64,000 nucleotides of DNA, from positions 1 to 64,000 of the forward strand of contig CADCJI010000013.1 of the NCBI GenBank assembly GCA_902801625.1, given 5' to 3'. The first letter of the stretch is position 1, and every line of letters starts with the position of its first letter. The translations under genes were made by a program, and so were the position numbers. Shown piece by piece: positions 17,216-25,581 of this stretch. The notes beneath the pieces are model-generated. The model made no database searches. It was not told the origin of the DNA and worked only from the letters and a program-made list of their open reading frames with translations. The DNA is from an uncultured Bacteroidia bacterium. GTDB lineage: Bacteria > Bacteroidota > Bacteroidia > Bacteroidales > F082.

Positions 17216-19534
17216 TTATTTCTTCTTCACCACCTTTTTCTTCGGTGCGTTCTTCGGGTCTTCCACGATGGACAAGCACTGTTCGTAGGTCAAAGTGGAG
17301 GGCTCGGTGCCTTTGGGGATCTTATAGTTGGTCTTCTTGTAGGCGATATATGGCCCGAAACGACCGTTCAAGACGCGCATGTCGGGATCTTGGTCGAAGG
17401 TGAGGATGATGTTGTCCAAGTCCTTCTGCCGTTTCTCGTTGATGATTTCAACGGCGCGGTCATACTCCACCAAGGCGGGGTTGTCAGTCTTGGCCATGCT
17501 ATAGAACTTGTTATCGTGACGGATGTACGGCCCGAAACGACCTACGGCCACAACAATCTCCTTGCCTTCATACTCGCCAAGGATGCGTGGGAAGTCAAAC
17601 AACTTCAGCACTTCTTCCAAGGTGACGCTCTCGATGCTCATGTCTTTCTTGAGACCTGCAAAACGAGGCTTCTCTTCCGATTCGGTGTCGCCAATTTGTG
17701 CCACTGGACCAAAACGGCCGACTTTCACATACACATTTTTGCCCGTGGCAGGATCCACTCCAAGAAGCTTTTCTCCGCTGAATTTGCCCGAGTTTTCGGT
17801 GGTGGAGACAATTTGGTTGTGGAAGTTTTTGTAGAAGTCGCGAATCATGGCATTCCATTCGCGTTGGCCTTCTTCAATCTGGTCAAACTCCTTTTCAACG
17901 TTGGCGGTGAAGTTGTAGTCAATGATGCTCTCAAAATACTGCAACAGGAACTTGTTGACCAATACACCAATGTCAGTTGGCATGAGCTTACCTTTTTCGG
18001 AGCCGATGGTTTCCTTGCCTTTCTTTTCGGATATCTTATTGTTTTTCAATGTGATAATCTGAAATTCCTGTGAAGTGCCTTTCACGTCGCCCTTAGTGAC
18101 ATATTCGCGCTTCTGAATGGTGGAAATGGTGGGCGCGTAGGTCGAAGGACGACCGATGCCCAATTCTTCCATCTTCTTCACAAGGCTGGCCTCGTTGTAG
18201 CGGAACGGCGGACGTGTGTAGCGCTGCTGGGCTTCCATCTTTTCCATGTCGAGCGATGTGCCGATTTCGATAGGCGGCAGGATGGCGGTATCTTCTTCTG
18301 TCGTGTCATCGTAACTCTCACGATAAACCTTGAGGAAACCGTCGAAAAGGATGGCTTCACCCGTGGCCACAAACTGCTTGTCGTTAGTCGAGATGCCAAT
18401 GTTTACATTGGTGCGTTCCATCTGAGCATCAGCCATTTGCGAAGCGATAGTGCGTTTCCAGATGAGTTCGTAGAGTCGACGCTCATCAGCAGTGCCTTTG
18501 ATGGTTTGCTGGTCGAGGTAGGTCGGACGGATTGCCTCGTGAGCCTCTTGTGCGCCTTTCGACTTGGTGTGGTATTGACGCGTCTTGACATATTCGGCAC
18601 CATAATTCTTCTCGATTTCCTTCTTGGCCATACCAAGAGCAAGGCTCGACAGGTTGACCGAGTCGGTACGCATATAGGTAATCTTACCGGATTCGTAGAG
18701 TTGCTGGGCGATACGCATCGTGTTGGCGACCGAGAAGCCGAGTTTACGAGCCGCTTCCTGCTGCAATGTCGAGGTAGTGAATGGCGGAGCAGGATAACGC
18801 ACAGTGGGCTTCTTCTCGATGCTGTCCACCTTGTAGACAGCCTCGATGCACGATTCCAAAAACTTCCTTGTTTCCTCTTCATTTTCAAAACGATGTGGAA
18901 GCTCTGCGGCGAGGTTGTACTCTTGACCGTCTTTGGTAAAGGTGAACTGTGCCGTCACACGATAGGCGCTACCTTGCACAAAGTTCTTGATTTCTTCCTC
19001 GCGCTCGACGATGAGGCGCACAGCCACCGACTGCACACGGCCTGCCGATAGGGCGGGCTTCACCTTTTTCCACAACAGCGGCGACAGCTCATAACCTACA
19101 AGGCGGTCAAGCACACGGCGAGCCTGTTGCGCATTGACAAGTCCCATATTGATGTCGCGCGGGTTCTCGATGGCGTTGGTGATGGCCGATTTAGTGATTT
19201 CGTGGAAGACGATACGCTTGGTGTCCTTTTTCTTCAAGTCGAGCACCTCATAGAGATGCCATGAGATGGATTCTCCCTCACGGTCCTCATCGGATGCCAA
19301 CCACACCGTGTCGGCGGCCTTTGACAACTTGCGCAACTCAGCCACAAGGGCCTTCTTGTCGTCGGGGATTTCATATTCGGGTTCAAAGTTCTTGTCAATA
19401 TCGACACTCAAGGTGTTCTTGTTCAAGTCGCGCACATGGCCTTGACTTGCTTTCACCGTATATTCCTTACCTAAAAAGCCCTCGATGGTCTTGGCCTTGG
19501 TCGGTGACTCCACGATAACTAAATTCTTTGCCAT
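17216..19534 (-). CDS. topA: DNA topoisomerase I
   Basis: 772 residues. The N-terminal Toprim domain starts MAKNLVIVESPTKAKTIEGFLG and includes SDEDREGE. The catalytic tyrosine is in the GKITYMRTDSVNLS motif. The C-terminus carries several short beta repeats with GRFGPY cores (GRFGPVAQIG, GRFGPYIRHDNKF, GRFGPYIAYKKT) in place of zinc ribbons, and ends in a basic KKKVVKKK tail, as in other Bacteroidota. It relaxes negative supercoils. An open frame continues 26 codons upstream, but the family start MAKNLV at 19534 is certain. Confidence 0.96.
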   Translation of the reverse strand: MAKNLVIVESPTKAKTIEGFLGKEYTVKASQGHVRDLNKNTLSVDIDKNFEPEYEIPDDKKALVAELRKLSKAADTVWLASDEDREGESISWHLYEVLDLKKKDTKRIVFHEITKSAITNAIENPRDINMGLVNAQQARRVLDRLVGYELSPLLWKKVKPALSAGRVQSVAVRLIVEREEEIKNFVQGSAYRVTAQFTFTKDGQEYNLAAELPHRFENEEETRKFLESCIEAVYKVDSIEKKPTVRYPAPPFTTSTLQQEAARKLGFSVANTMRIAQQLYESGKITYMRTDSVNLSSLALGMAKKEIEKNYGAEYVKTRQYHTKSKGAQEAHEAIRPTYLDQQTIKGTADERRLYELIWKRTIASQMADAQMERTNVNIGISTNDKQFVATGEAILFDGFLKVYRESYDDTTEEDTAILPPIEIGTSLDMEKMEAQQRYTRPPFRYNEASLVKKMEELGIGRPSTYAPTISTIQKREYVTKGDVKGTSQEFQIITLKNNKISEKKGKETIGSEKGKLMPTDIGVLVNKFLLQYFESIIDYNFTANVEKEFDQIEEGQREWNAMIRDFYKNFHNQIVSTTENSGKFSGEKLLGVDPATGKNVYVKVGRFGPVAQIGDTESEEKPRFAGLKKDMSIESVTLEEVLKLFDFPRILGEYEGKEIVVAVGRFGPYIRHDNKFYSMAKTDNPALVEYDRAVEIINEKRQKDLDNIILTFDQDPDMRVLNGRFGPYIAYKKTNYKIPKGTEPSTLTYEQCLSIVEDPKNAPKKKVVKKK

Positions 19535-19585
19535 AGTCTCTATTTTTACACTAAGGATGCTCCTGCAACCCCTCGTTTTCGCGTG

Positions 19586-19593
19586 CAAAATTA
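19586..19593 (-). promoter_or_regulatory. -7 element for topA
   Basis: Minus-strand TAATTTTG exactly matches TAnnTTTG. A TTTG lies about 16-17 bases further upstream, slightly short of the usual spacing. The leader is about 45 bases. Confidence 0.45.
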
Positions 19594-19670
19594 GTGGAAT
19601 AAAAGTTGACAAAGCTAATCTTTTTAGAGTTTTTTTCTTATATTATTGATTTGCAGTATAATAAAATTAA

Positions 19671-19768
19671 CTATGGCAGATGGCTAATGGCCTATGGCAG
19701 CTTCACATAAGGGTAGGTGTTTACGCTTTTCGTGTAGCTGCCATAAGCCATAGGCTATAGACCATAGT
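19671..19768. repeat. Inverted repeat, family C (CTATGGC type)
   Basis: CTATGGCAGATGGCTAATGG... is mirrored by ...CCATAGGCTATAGACCATAG, with an inner CTGCCATA/TATGGCAG pairing. It lies between topA and cysQ, directly upstream of the cysQ -7 box. Confidence 0.7.
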
Positions 19769-19779
19769 CAAAAAAACAC

Positions 19780-19787
19780 TACTTTTG
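19780..19787 (+). promoter_or_regulatory. -7 element (TACTTTTG) for cysQ, near-leaderless
   Basis: Exact TAnnTTTG match ending 4 bases before the cysQ ATG at 19792, implying a leaderless or nearly leaderless transcript. Confidence 0.45.
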
Positions 19788-19791
19788 CACC

Positions 19792-20526
19792 ATGAAACAA
19801 CTACTCAAATTAGCTCAACATGCCGCCCTCGAAGCTGGAAAGGCCATCATGGAAGTGTATGCGCAGCCCTTCGAGGTCTATACCAAGGACGACAACTCGC
19901 CCGTCACGCAGGCGGATCTCCGGGCCAGCAATATCATCAAAGAGATACTGAAGCCCACAGGAATACCTTTCATCAGCGAGGAAGACCTGCCTCCCGACCG
20001 TTCGCAGTACAATCGTTATTGGCTTGTCGACCCACTTGACGGCACCGTTGAATTCGTGAACCGCAATGGCGAATTTACCGTCAACATCGCGCTGATTGAC
20101 AATAAACAGCCCGTCTTGGGCGTGATCTATGCCCCTGTTTTAGATAGGATGTGGACCTCAGATGACAATCAACTCTACACTCTAAACTCTAAACTCTCAA
20201 CTTTCACTGTATTAGTCAGCCGTTCGCACCGCACGCCCGAGGTAGACGCATATATTAATAAGGTATTGCGACCTGTCCATCCCGATTTGGTCATCGACAC
20301 CCAAGGCAGCAGCCTAAAGTTCGCCCGTTTGGCAGAAGGTAGCGCCGATGTCTATGTCTGCTACAGCAAGACCAAGGAATGGGACACTGCCGCCGCCGAT
20401 GCCATCCTCCGCGCCGCTGGCGGCAAGGTGCTTCGCATCAGCGACGGACAGCCTTTGGAATACAGCAAAGAAGACTATCCTAACCCACCGTTTGTGGCTT
20501 GGGCAGCCAATCGAAACACATTGTAA
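19792..20526 (+). CDS. cysQ: 3'(2'),5'-bisphosphate nucleotidase CysQ
   Basis: 244 residues, inositol-monophosphatase superfamily. Metal-binding motifs are visible: ISEED, WLVDPLDGTVEFVNRNGEF (the DPxDGT signature) and EWDTAAADAILRAAGG. It hydrolyses PAP to AMP, a by-product of sulfate assimilation. Residues about 126-140 (NQLYTLNSKLSTFTV) are encoded by an ACTCTAAACTCT tandem repeat at 20171-20206, replacing the usual variable loop before the conserved VSRSH strand. The frame is intact, so the enzyme may tolerate it. Confidence 0.92.
   Translation: MKQLLKLAQHAALEAGKAIMEVYAQPFEVYTKDDNSPVTQADLRASNIIKEILKPTGIPFISEEDLPPDRSQYNRYWLVDPLDGTVEFVNRNGEFTVNIALIDNKQPVLGVIYAPVLDRMWTSDDNQLYTLNSKLSTFTVLVSRSHRTPEVDAYINKVLRPVHPDLVIDTQGSSLKFARLAEGSADVYVCYSKTKEWDTAAADAILRAAGGKVLRISDGQPLEYSKEDYPNPPFVAWAANRNTL
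20171..20206. repeat. ACTCTAAACTCT short repeat, family D, inside cysQ
   Basis: Four degenerate copies of a CTCTAAA unit in frame within cysQ. A close relative lies at 49083-49125, next to a lipoprotein stop codon. The sequence is low-complexity and unlike the surrounding codon pattern. Confidence 0.75.
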
Positions 20527-20551
20527 CTTGTTGATTCCTAATTATACATAA

Positions 20552-20587
20552 AAAATCCGCACCAATCCGCACCTTCGTTTTCTTGAT
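20552..20587 (+). promoter_or_regulatory. Conserved upstream element, copy 1
   Basis: AAAATCCGCACCAATCCGCACC followed by a TCGTTTTCTTGA tail, nearly identical over about 36 bases to 22384-22419. It includes a tandem AATCCGCACC 10-mer. One copy precedes the TPR regulator at 20630 and the other precedes the secreted-protein gene at 22491, so it is a candidate operator shared by regulator and target. Confidence 0.5.
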
Positions 20588-20616
20588 AAACCAAAGCTGC
20601 ATCGAAATTAATTCCC

Positions 20617-20624
20617 TACTTTTG
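20617..20624 (+). promoter_or_regulatory. -7 element (TACTTTTG), near-leaderless
   Basis: Exact TAnnTTTG ending 5 bases before the ATG of the TPR regulator at 20630. No -33 TTTG at ideal spacing was seen. Confidence 0.45.
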
Positions 20625-20629
20625 TACCT

Positions 20630-22369
20630 ATGAAACTAATGCACCTTATAGTAAGCTTGTTTTTGGTTTGTTTCGGATTTTCATGTTCAAGAACCTTGGA
20701 ATCCGAAATCAGTCGGCAAGAGAACAGTTACCCATGTTTGGTAGTGGTTGACAGCCTTTTGCAGAGCGACCCAGACAGTGCTTTGAAGTATCTTGAGCAG
20801 TTTTATGAGAGTTGTAGTCCCGTTCTATCACCCAGTTTTGAGTATATGAGTCTAATGCTTTCGGAGGCATGTTTCAAAGTGCGTCGCGAGGTAGCCTACT
20901 GTGATGAAGTGAAAGTGGCATTGACATATTTCGATAGCGTATCCTCTGTTTACACCCACGACAAGGATATGGCTTTTCTTTCCGCTCGCACCCATTATAT
21001 GAATGCCGTATGCATCAACAACGGCATCATTTTTACTGATGATTCCCTCACGATGTTAGCCTGCAATGAATACTACAAAGCTTTGGAAATCATGGAACAA
21101 CAATTCGATGAGGAACAGATTGTTGGGCATAAAGCCGGTTTTATGGCCTTGATTTATGCCCGATTGGCCAACATTTATTCCGACAAGTTCCTCATTGAGC
21201 CGACTATTTATTTCTACAATAATGTACTGAATTACAAGCGGAAAGCCTATAATCCTCCGTCGAGTCTAGCCAACACCCTATTTTTCTTGGGTTACGAATA
21301 TGAGAAGTCTGAACAGTATGATAGTGCCTTGCATTATTATGACCAATCGCTTGCCTGCATCAAGGATACGACTGGCATACTTTACAGGAATATTATCAAT
21401 AGGAAAGCGCTTTCATCTTATCACGTTGGATATGACGCCTCAGCATCTGTGGTTGCCCTAAAGCATATCGCCTCTGTCGGCAATGAGTTTGAAAAATATG
21501 ACCGTTATTTGGGCATTGGCTATATTTACAAACTTGATAACCAGTATGATTCTGCTATCGTTTATCTGAATCAAGTCTACGAGGATGCGCCCAGCCTTTT
21601 CCTGAAAACCCAAAGTGCCGATTATCTGCGCAAGATATACGAGGACCGTGGCGAGTCGGACAAGGCAGGCGAATATGCCCGATTTGTGACCCAAAACACC
21701 CCTCCAGAATTTGGCACAAAGGCCGATGAATGGCGTTTCACAAGTCTGTTTCAGGACTATTTGCAGCAAAAACAGGAAAACACCCGACTACAAGAGGCAA
21801 AGCTTAACCGTGAGCGGATTATGAAAATTGTGTTGCCTTTGTTGGCATTGATTGCAGTGTTTGCAGTTTGGACGCTTATCAATCGCAAACGGCACAAACG
21901 CACGGAGGCCGAGAAACAAGTTCTTTCGGGGCAATTGCAGGAGCAGGGCGAGGCCCTTTCCGCCATGAAAAAACGGGTGGAAGCCGCTTCGTTTGCCGAA
22001 GAACCCATCTGTCGCCTAATCATAGAGCGAGTGAATGAAGGACAGTTCAAGTCGAAAGTGGACTATATAGTTTATAAGGACTATGCCCTCACCAAAGAGC
22101 ATCTGTTGGCATTGCGCGAGGCAGCCGATATCCATTTTGAGCAGTTCACCACCCGCCTCAAAAAGGAGTATCCAGCACTCACCAAGGGTGATATCGACTA
22201 TTGTTGCATATATCTTTTGGGCGTGGAGGAAACCGATGTGGCAGCCTTGATGCAGCGTGCCTTCAACACGGTGTGCGAACGCAGCCGCAAACTGAAGAGC
22301 ATTTTCGGTAGCGAAGAACCGCTCTCCATCACCTTGCGAAAGATAGCAAAGCTTAATGTAAACATCTGA
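20630..22369 (+). CDS. TPR / transmembrane regulator with C-terminal HTH-like end
   Basis: 579 residues. A lipobox-like signal (CFGFSC) is followed by TPR-type helical repeats from about 35 to 380 (for example SEQYDSALHYYDQSLACI). One transmembrane helix lies at about 397-418 (IVLPLLALIAVFAVWTLI), then a coiled coil. The cytoplasmic C-terminal domain aligns with the LuxR-like end of the paralogues (YPALTKGDIDYCCIYLLG ... NTVCERSRKLKSIFG). Its HTH is more diverged than in the copies at 0.5 and 57.3 kb. Two secreted-protein genes follow on the same strand, and a 36-base element upstream is repeated in front of the first of them. Confidence 0.78.
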   Translation: MKLMHLIVSLFLVCFGFSCSRTLESEISRQENSYPCLVVVDSLLQSDPDSALKYLEQFYESCSPVLSPSFEYMSLMLSEACFKVRREVAYCDEVKVALTYFDSVSSVYTHDKDMAFLSARTHYMNAVCINNGIIFTDDSLTMLACNEYYKALEIMEQQFDEEQIVGHKAGFMALIYARLANIYSDKFLIEPTIYFYNNVLNYKRKAYNPPSSLANTLFFLGYEYEKSEQYDSALHYYDQSLACIKDTTGILYRNIINRKALSSYHVGYDASASVVALKHIASVGNEFEKYDRYLGIGYIYKLDNQYDSAIVYLNQVYEDAPSLFLKTQSADYLRKIYEDRGESDKAGEYARFVTQNTPPEFGTKADEWRFTSLFQDYLQQKQENTRLQEAKLNRERIMKIVLPLLALIAVFAVWTLINRKRHKRTEAEKQVLSGQLQEQGEALSAMKKRVEAASFAEEPICRLIIERVNEGQFKSKVDYIVYKDYALTKEHLLALREAADIHFEQFTTRLKKEYPALTKGDIDYCCIYLLGVEETDVAALMQRAFNTVCERSRKLKSIFGSEEPLSITLRKIAKLNVNI

Positions 22370-22383
22370 TTTCCATCTTTCAC

Positions 22384-22419
22384 AAAAATCCGCACCAATC
22401 CGCACCATCGTTTTCTTGA
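22384..22419 (+). promoter_or_regulatory. Conserved upstream element, copy 2
   Basis: Near-identical to 20552-20587, with the same tandem AATCCGCACC. Its TTCTTGA end supplies the -33 TTG of the promoter at 22416-22446, so a protein bound here would sit next to RNA polymerase. Confidence 0.5.
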
Positions 22420-22446
22420 CAGCGATGGAAGCCATTTGTAGTTTTG
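22416..22446 (+). promoter_or_regulatory. Promoter of the secreted-protein pair
   Basis: TTG at 22416-22418, a 20-base spacer and TAGTTTTG at 22439-22446: the Bacteroidota consensus, shortly before the start of the gene at 22491. Confidence 0.6.
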
Positions 22447-22490
22447 TCCATCGAAAAACAATGAACAGTATGCATCAAAATTCAACAGCT

Positions 22491-24059
22491 ATGAAAAAGA
22501 AAAGACTTTTGTTACTGGTGATGTGCGTGATGGGGCTGGCATCCATGGCACAGCAGCCACCCATTTCTCACATCGAGACCAACAATGTAAGAGCAACCAT
22601 CCTCGGCAATGGCAGCGTTTTTGTCCCGCAACGTGGTACATACTATGAACAATGGGACACCTATCACAATGATTGCCCCACTTGGGAAGTGCCCCAAGGC
22701 AGCGGCAAAGAGACCATCTTCCAACATTCGCTCTGGTTTGGCGGTCTGGATGCCGCCGACAGTCTTCACCTTGCAGCTTTAAGATTCGGACAAAGCCCGG
22801 AGGGGAATAGAGGAGCTATTAACGACTATTGGGCAGGGCCTCTCAAGACGGCTGATGCCACAATTGACCTGATGACTGCACTGAAGTTCCATCGTGTATG
22901 GAACCTCACTCGCTCCGAAATCGAACAATTCATAGCCAATCACGGCAACGCAGGCTATCAAACACCTGAGGACATCCTAACTTGGCCAGCCCATGGCGAT
23001 GCGGGCTATACCGAAAACCTTGCGCCTTTTGTAGACGTGAATGGTGACGGACATTACAACCCTGCCGATGGCGACTATCCCGACATCAAGGGCGACCAAT
23101 GCCTCTTCTTTGTTTTCAATGACTGCTTTAGTAATCATCTTGAATCGGGAGGAGGAAAGATTGGCCTTGAGGTCCATGCCATGGTGTATGCCTTTGATGC
23201 CCCAAATGATGAGGCTTTGAACAATACCGTATTTGTGAACTACAAGTTCTTCAACCGTTCCTCCAACGATTACCACGACACCTATCTCGGTCTTTGGAAC
23301 GACTGGGACATCGGCTATGGTTGGGATGACTACATTGGCTGCGATGTGCAACGTGGCTCAAGTTTCGCCTATAATGGTGTCCCAGTGGATGGCGATGGGC
23401 AGCCATGGGCCTACGGTAATAATCCACCTGTTCAGGTCTGTACTATATTGGCTGGTCCCTATATGGATGCCGACGGGCGCGACAATCCCGCCTATTACGG
23501 CGATTGTGGAGCCTTGTTCAACAACACGCATCCTATGGACAAATATGCCTACAATGGCTACAATTTTGGTAATGGCATCGCCGATGATGAACGCTTGGGT
23601 ATGTGCGGCTTTATGTATCATGTCAACTCTGTAGGTATCAATGGCGATCCAAGTTCGGCTATACAATACTATAATTATTTGCGCGGTATATGGAGAGACG
23701 AAACACATATGCAATATGGTGGCAATGCCTACAGCGGTGAAAATGTTGTCGGTCCCGAATGCAACTTTATGTTCCCTGGTGACACCGACCCTTGCAATTT
23801 TGGCACTAATGGTGTGGCCCCTAATGACGACTACAACACCAATGGCAAATATTGGACGGAAGAAGAATGTAATAATGAACCCACAGACCGCCGTGGTCTT
23901 ACTATGGTTGGGCCGTTCAATTTTGCCGCCAGCACTACGCAAGAATTGGACTATGCGATGATTACCGTGTGGAAAAACGACAGCCAGTCGGCTCTTGAGC
24001 GCAAAGGCGAATTCATCGACCATATCAGGACATTGTTCAACAATGGCTTCGGAAAATAA
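22491..24059 (+). CDS. Large secreted protein of a Bacteroidota-specific family, no sorting domain
   Basis: 522 residues with a signal peptide (MKKKRLLLLVMCVMGLASMAQ). The mature part has a calcium-loop-like segment (DVNGDGHYNPADGDYPD) and many aromatic/glycine/asparagine motifs (LWFGGLDAADSLHLAA, NRSSNDYHDTYLGLWNDWD, GPECNFMFPGDTDPCNFGTNG). I recognise this as a family widespread in Bacteroidota T9SS users but know of no function. It ends at NNGFGK without the usual sorting domain. In-frame ATGs at 22461 and 22470 are alternatives; the one opening the signal peptide was chosen. It forms an operon with the gene 32 bases downstream. Confidence 0.75.
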   Translation: MKKKRLLLLVMCVMGLASMAQQPPISHIETNNVRATILGNGSVFVPQRGTYYEQWDTYHNDCPTWEVPQGSGKETIFQHSLWFGGLDAADSLHLAALRFGQSPEGNRGAINDYWAGPLKTADATIDLMTALKFHRVWNLTRSEIEQFIANHGNAGYQTPEDILTWPAHGDAGYTENLAPFVDVNGDGHYNPADGDYPDIKGDQCLFFVFNDCFSNHLESGGGKIGLEVHAMVYAFDAPNDEALNNTVFVNYKFFNRSSNDYHDTYLGLWNDWDIGYGWDDYIGCDVQRGSSFAYNGVPVDGDGQPWAYGNNPPVQVCTILAGPYMDADGRDNPAYYGDCGALFNNTHPMDKYAYNGYNFGNGIADDERLGMCGFMYHVNSVGINGDPSSAIQYYNYLRGIWRDETHMQYGGNAYSGENVVGPECNFMFPGDTDPCNFGTNGVAPNDDYNTNGKYWTEEECNNEPTDRRGLTMVGPFNFAASTTQELDYAMITVWKNDSQSALERKGEFIDHIRTLFNNGFGK

Positions 24060-24091
24060 AACAAATATCTAACGATTTAATACTGAACAAA

Positions 24092-25522
24092 ATGAAAAGA
24101 TTATATATTATGATGATGCTCCTTTTGACGGGCATCATGGTCGAGGCACAGACCAGCGTTTGGGACGGCAGCAGAGCCGTTTGGACCAGAGGCAATGGAA
24201 CTGAAAGTAGCCCATACCTGATTGAATCGGCCCAAAACTTGGCTTTCTTGGCTTATATGGTCAACAAAGGCTTTGATACGGAAGGCTTGTATTTCCGTCT
24301 CACCACAGACATCGACCTAAACGGCAGTGAGGACCAAAAATGGGTGCCCATCGGGTTGTACAACAAGTGGTTCGATGATGACGGCTGTGATAGAGGCAAC
24401 CAAGGTAGTATTTCCGGTTATAATCCAGAAACTGTGTTCAGAGGCCACTTCGATGGTGGAGAGCACAGCATTTCGAATATGTATGTTGATTCGGAAGCCT
24501 ACTACTATGATTATGGCGTTGGCCTTTTTGGATGCACTGAAGGCAGACTAATCGGACAAGATGTGGAACCAGCCGTTATCGAGAATGTATTTGTCACTAG
24601 TGGTTATGTTACAGGAATTATTTGTGGTGGCATTGTAGGAAATGGCTCGTCCTCCACATTGGTTTCCCGTTGTTGGAATGGCGCAACCGTAGTCTCCAAT
24701 GATTCTAGATCCGGCGGCATCGTTGGGTCTAGCGCCTATCAAGTCTATAACTGTTACAATATTGGTAATATCAGTGGCCAATATGCGGGTGGTATCGTTG
24801 GTTTTGGTACCACGGAAATTGCAGAATGTTACAATAAAGGAGAGGTATCGGGGGCCTACTCGGGTGGAATCTATGGCTTTTCTCTTAATGGAAAAGTGAC
24901 AATAAACAATTGCTACAATACAGGAAGCATTTTCGCTGACGGTACAGTTACAGGCACTGCTCCAGCAGGACCTGCTGCAGGTGGCATCGCTAGCTTCTTG
25001 CATAATGGTAATTGTGTGATAACCAATTGCTATAATGTAGGAACAATTTCCAGCACCGAAGATGCCGGCTGTATTTTGGCCTATGGCAATAATACAACAC
25101 TTGAAAACAACTATTACATCAATACGTGTAGTGCAGGCGGCGAAGGTGTGGCATTAAGCGAAGACTATATGCGCAGCCTTGATTTCGTGAATTGTCTCAA
25201 CGGTAATAATAGCAATCCCGTGTGGGCTTGGGATGAGAATAATATCAATGAGGGTTTCCCTATTCTTGAGAAAGACAATCTCGCTGTTGCAGATGGGTTT
25301 GTAACTGCCTTTTATGTCTATCCCAATCCAACCGACGGAATAGTGAACATTGAAGGAGTGAAGGTCGCCCAAGTGCAAGTTTACAACAACCTCGGGCAGG
25401 CTGTAAAAACCTTTTACAATACCAATATAATCAACACAAATGATATTCAAAAAGGGGTTTATCTGCTACGGTTAATTGCAACAGATGGTACGTTTTATTC
25501 GACACGATTGGTAGTATATTGA
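24092..25522 (+). CDS. GLUG-repeat T9SS cargo protein
   Basis: 476 residues: a signal peptide (LLTGIMVEAQ), an N-terminal lead (LIESAQNLAFLAYMVNKGFD ... GHFDGGEHSISNMYV), then GLUG-type beta-helix repeats (GGIVGNGSSSTLVSRCWNGA, GGIVGFGTTEIAECYNKGEV, NNCYNTGSI). A T9SS C-terminal domain follows (FYVYPNPTDGIVNIEG ... YSTRLVVY). It is probably surface-attached or released after sorting. It shares the promoter of the upstream secreted gene and is followed by a strong terminator. Confidence 0.85.
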   Translation: MKRLYIMMMLLLTGIMVEAQTSVWDGSRAVWTRGNGTESSPYLIESAQNLAFLAYMVNKGFDTEGLYFRLTTDIDLNGSEDQKWVPIGLYNKWFDDDGCDRGNQGSISGYNPETVFRGHFDGGEHSISNMYVDSEAYYYDYGVGLFGCTEGRLIGQDVEPAVIENVFVTSGYVTGIICGGIVGNGSSSTLVSRCWNGATVVSNDSRSGGIVGSSAYQVYNCYNIGNISGQYAGGIVGFGTTEIAECYNKGEVSGAYSGGIYGFSLNGKVTINNCYNTGSIFADGTVTGTAPAGPAAGGIASFLHNGNCVITNCYNVGTISSTEDAGCILAYGNNTTLENNYYINTCSAGGEGVALSEDYMRSLDFVNCLNGNNSNPVWAWDENNINEGFPILEKDNLAVADGFVTAFYVYPNPTDGIVNIEGVKVAQVQVYNNLGQAVKTFYNTNIINTNDIQKGVYLLRLIATDGTFYSTRLVVY

Positions 25523-25532
25523 GATACAAAAA

Positions 25533-25567
25533 GCCTCGTCGCTGTTGTGTGACGAGGTTTTTTTTTC
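25533..25567 (+). terminator. Intrinsic terminator
   Basis: Stem CCTCGTC/GACGAGG with a 10-base loop and a run of about nine T. It is the clearest rho-independent terminator in the window and ends the operon at 22491-25522. Confidence 0.85.
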
Positions 25568-25581
25568 AATAATTTGAAAGT

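Noticed and set aside
17183..18073. Plus-strand open frame opposite the 3' end of topA
   Set aside because: Antisense to conserved TopA repeats, with no independent support.
22416..22490. N-terminal extension of the secreted protein at 22491
   Set aside because: The upstream part overlaps the promoter, and the signal peptide begins at the ATG at 22491.
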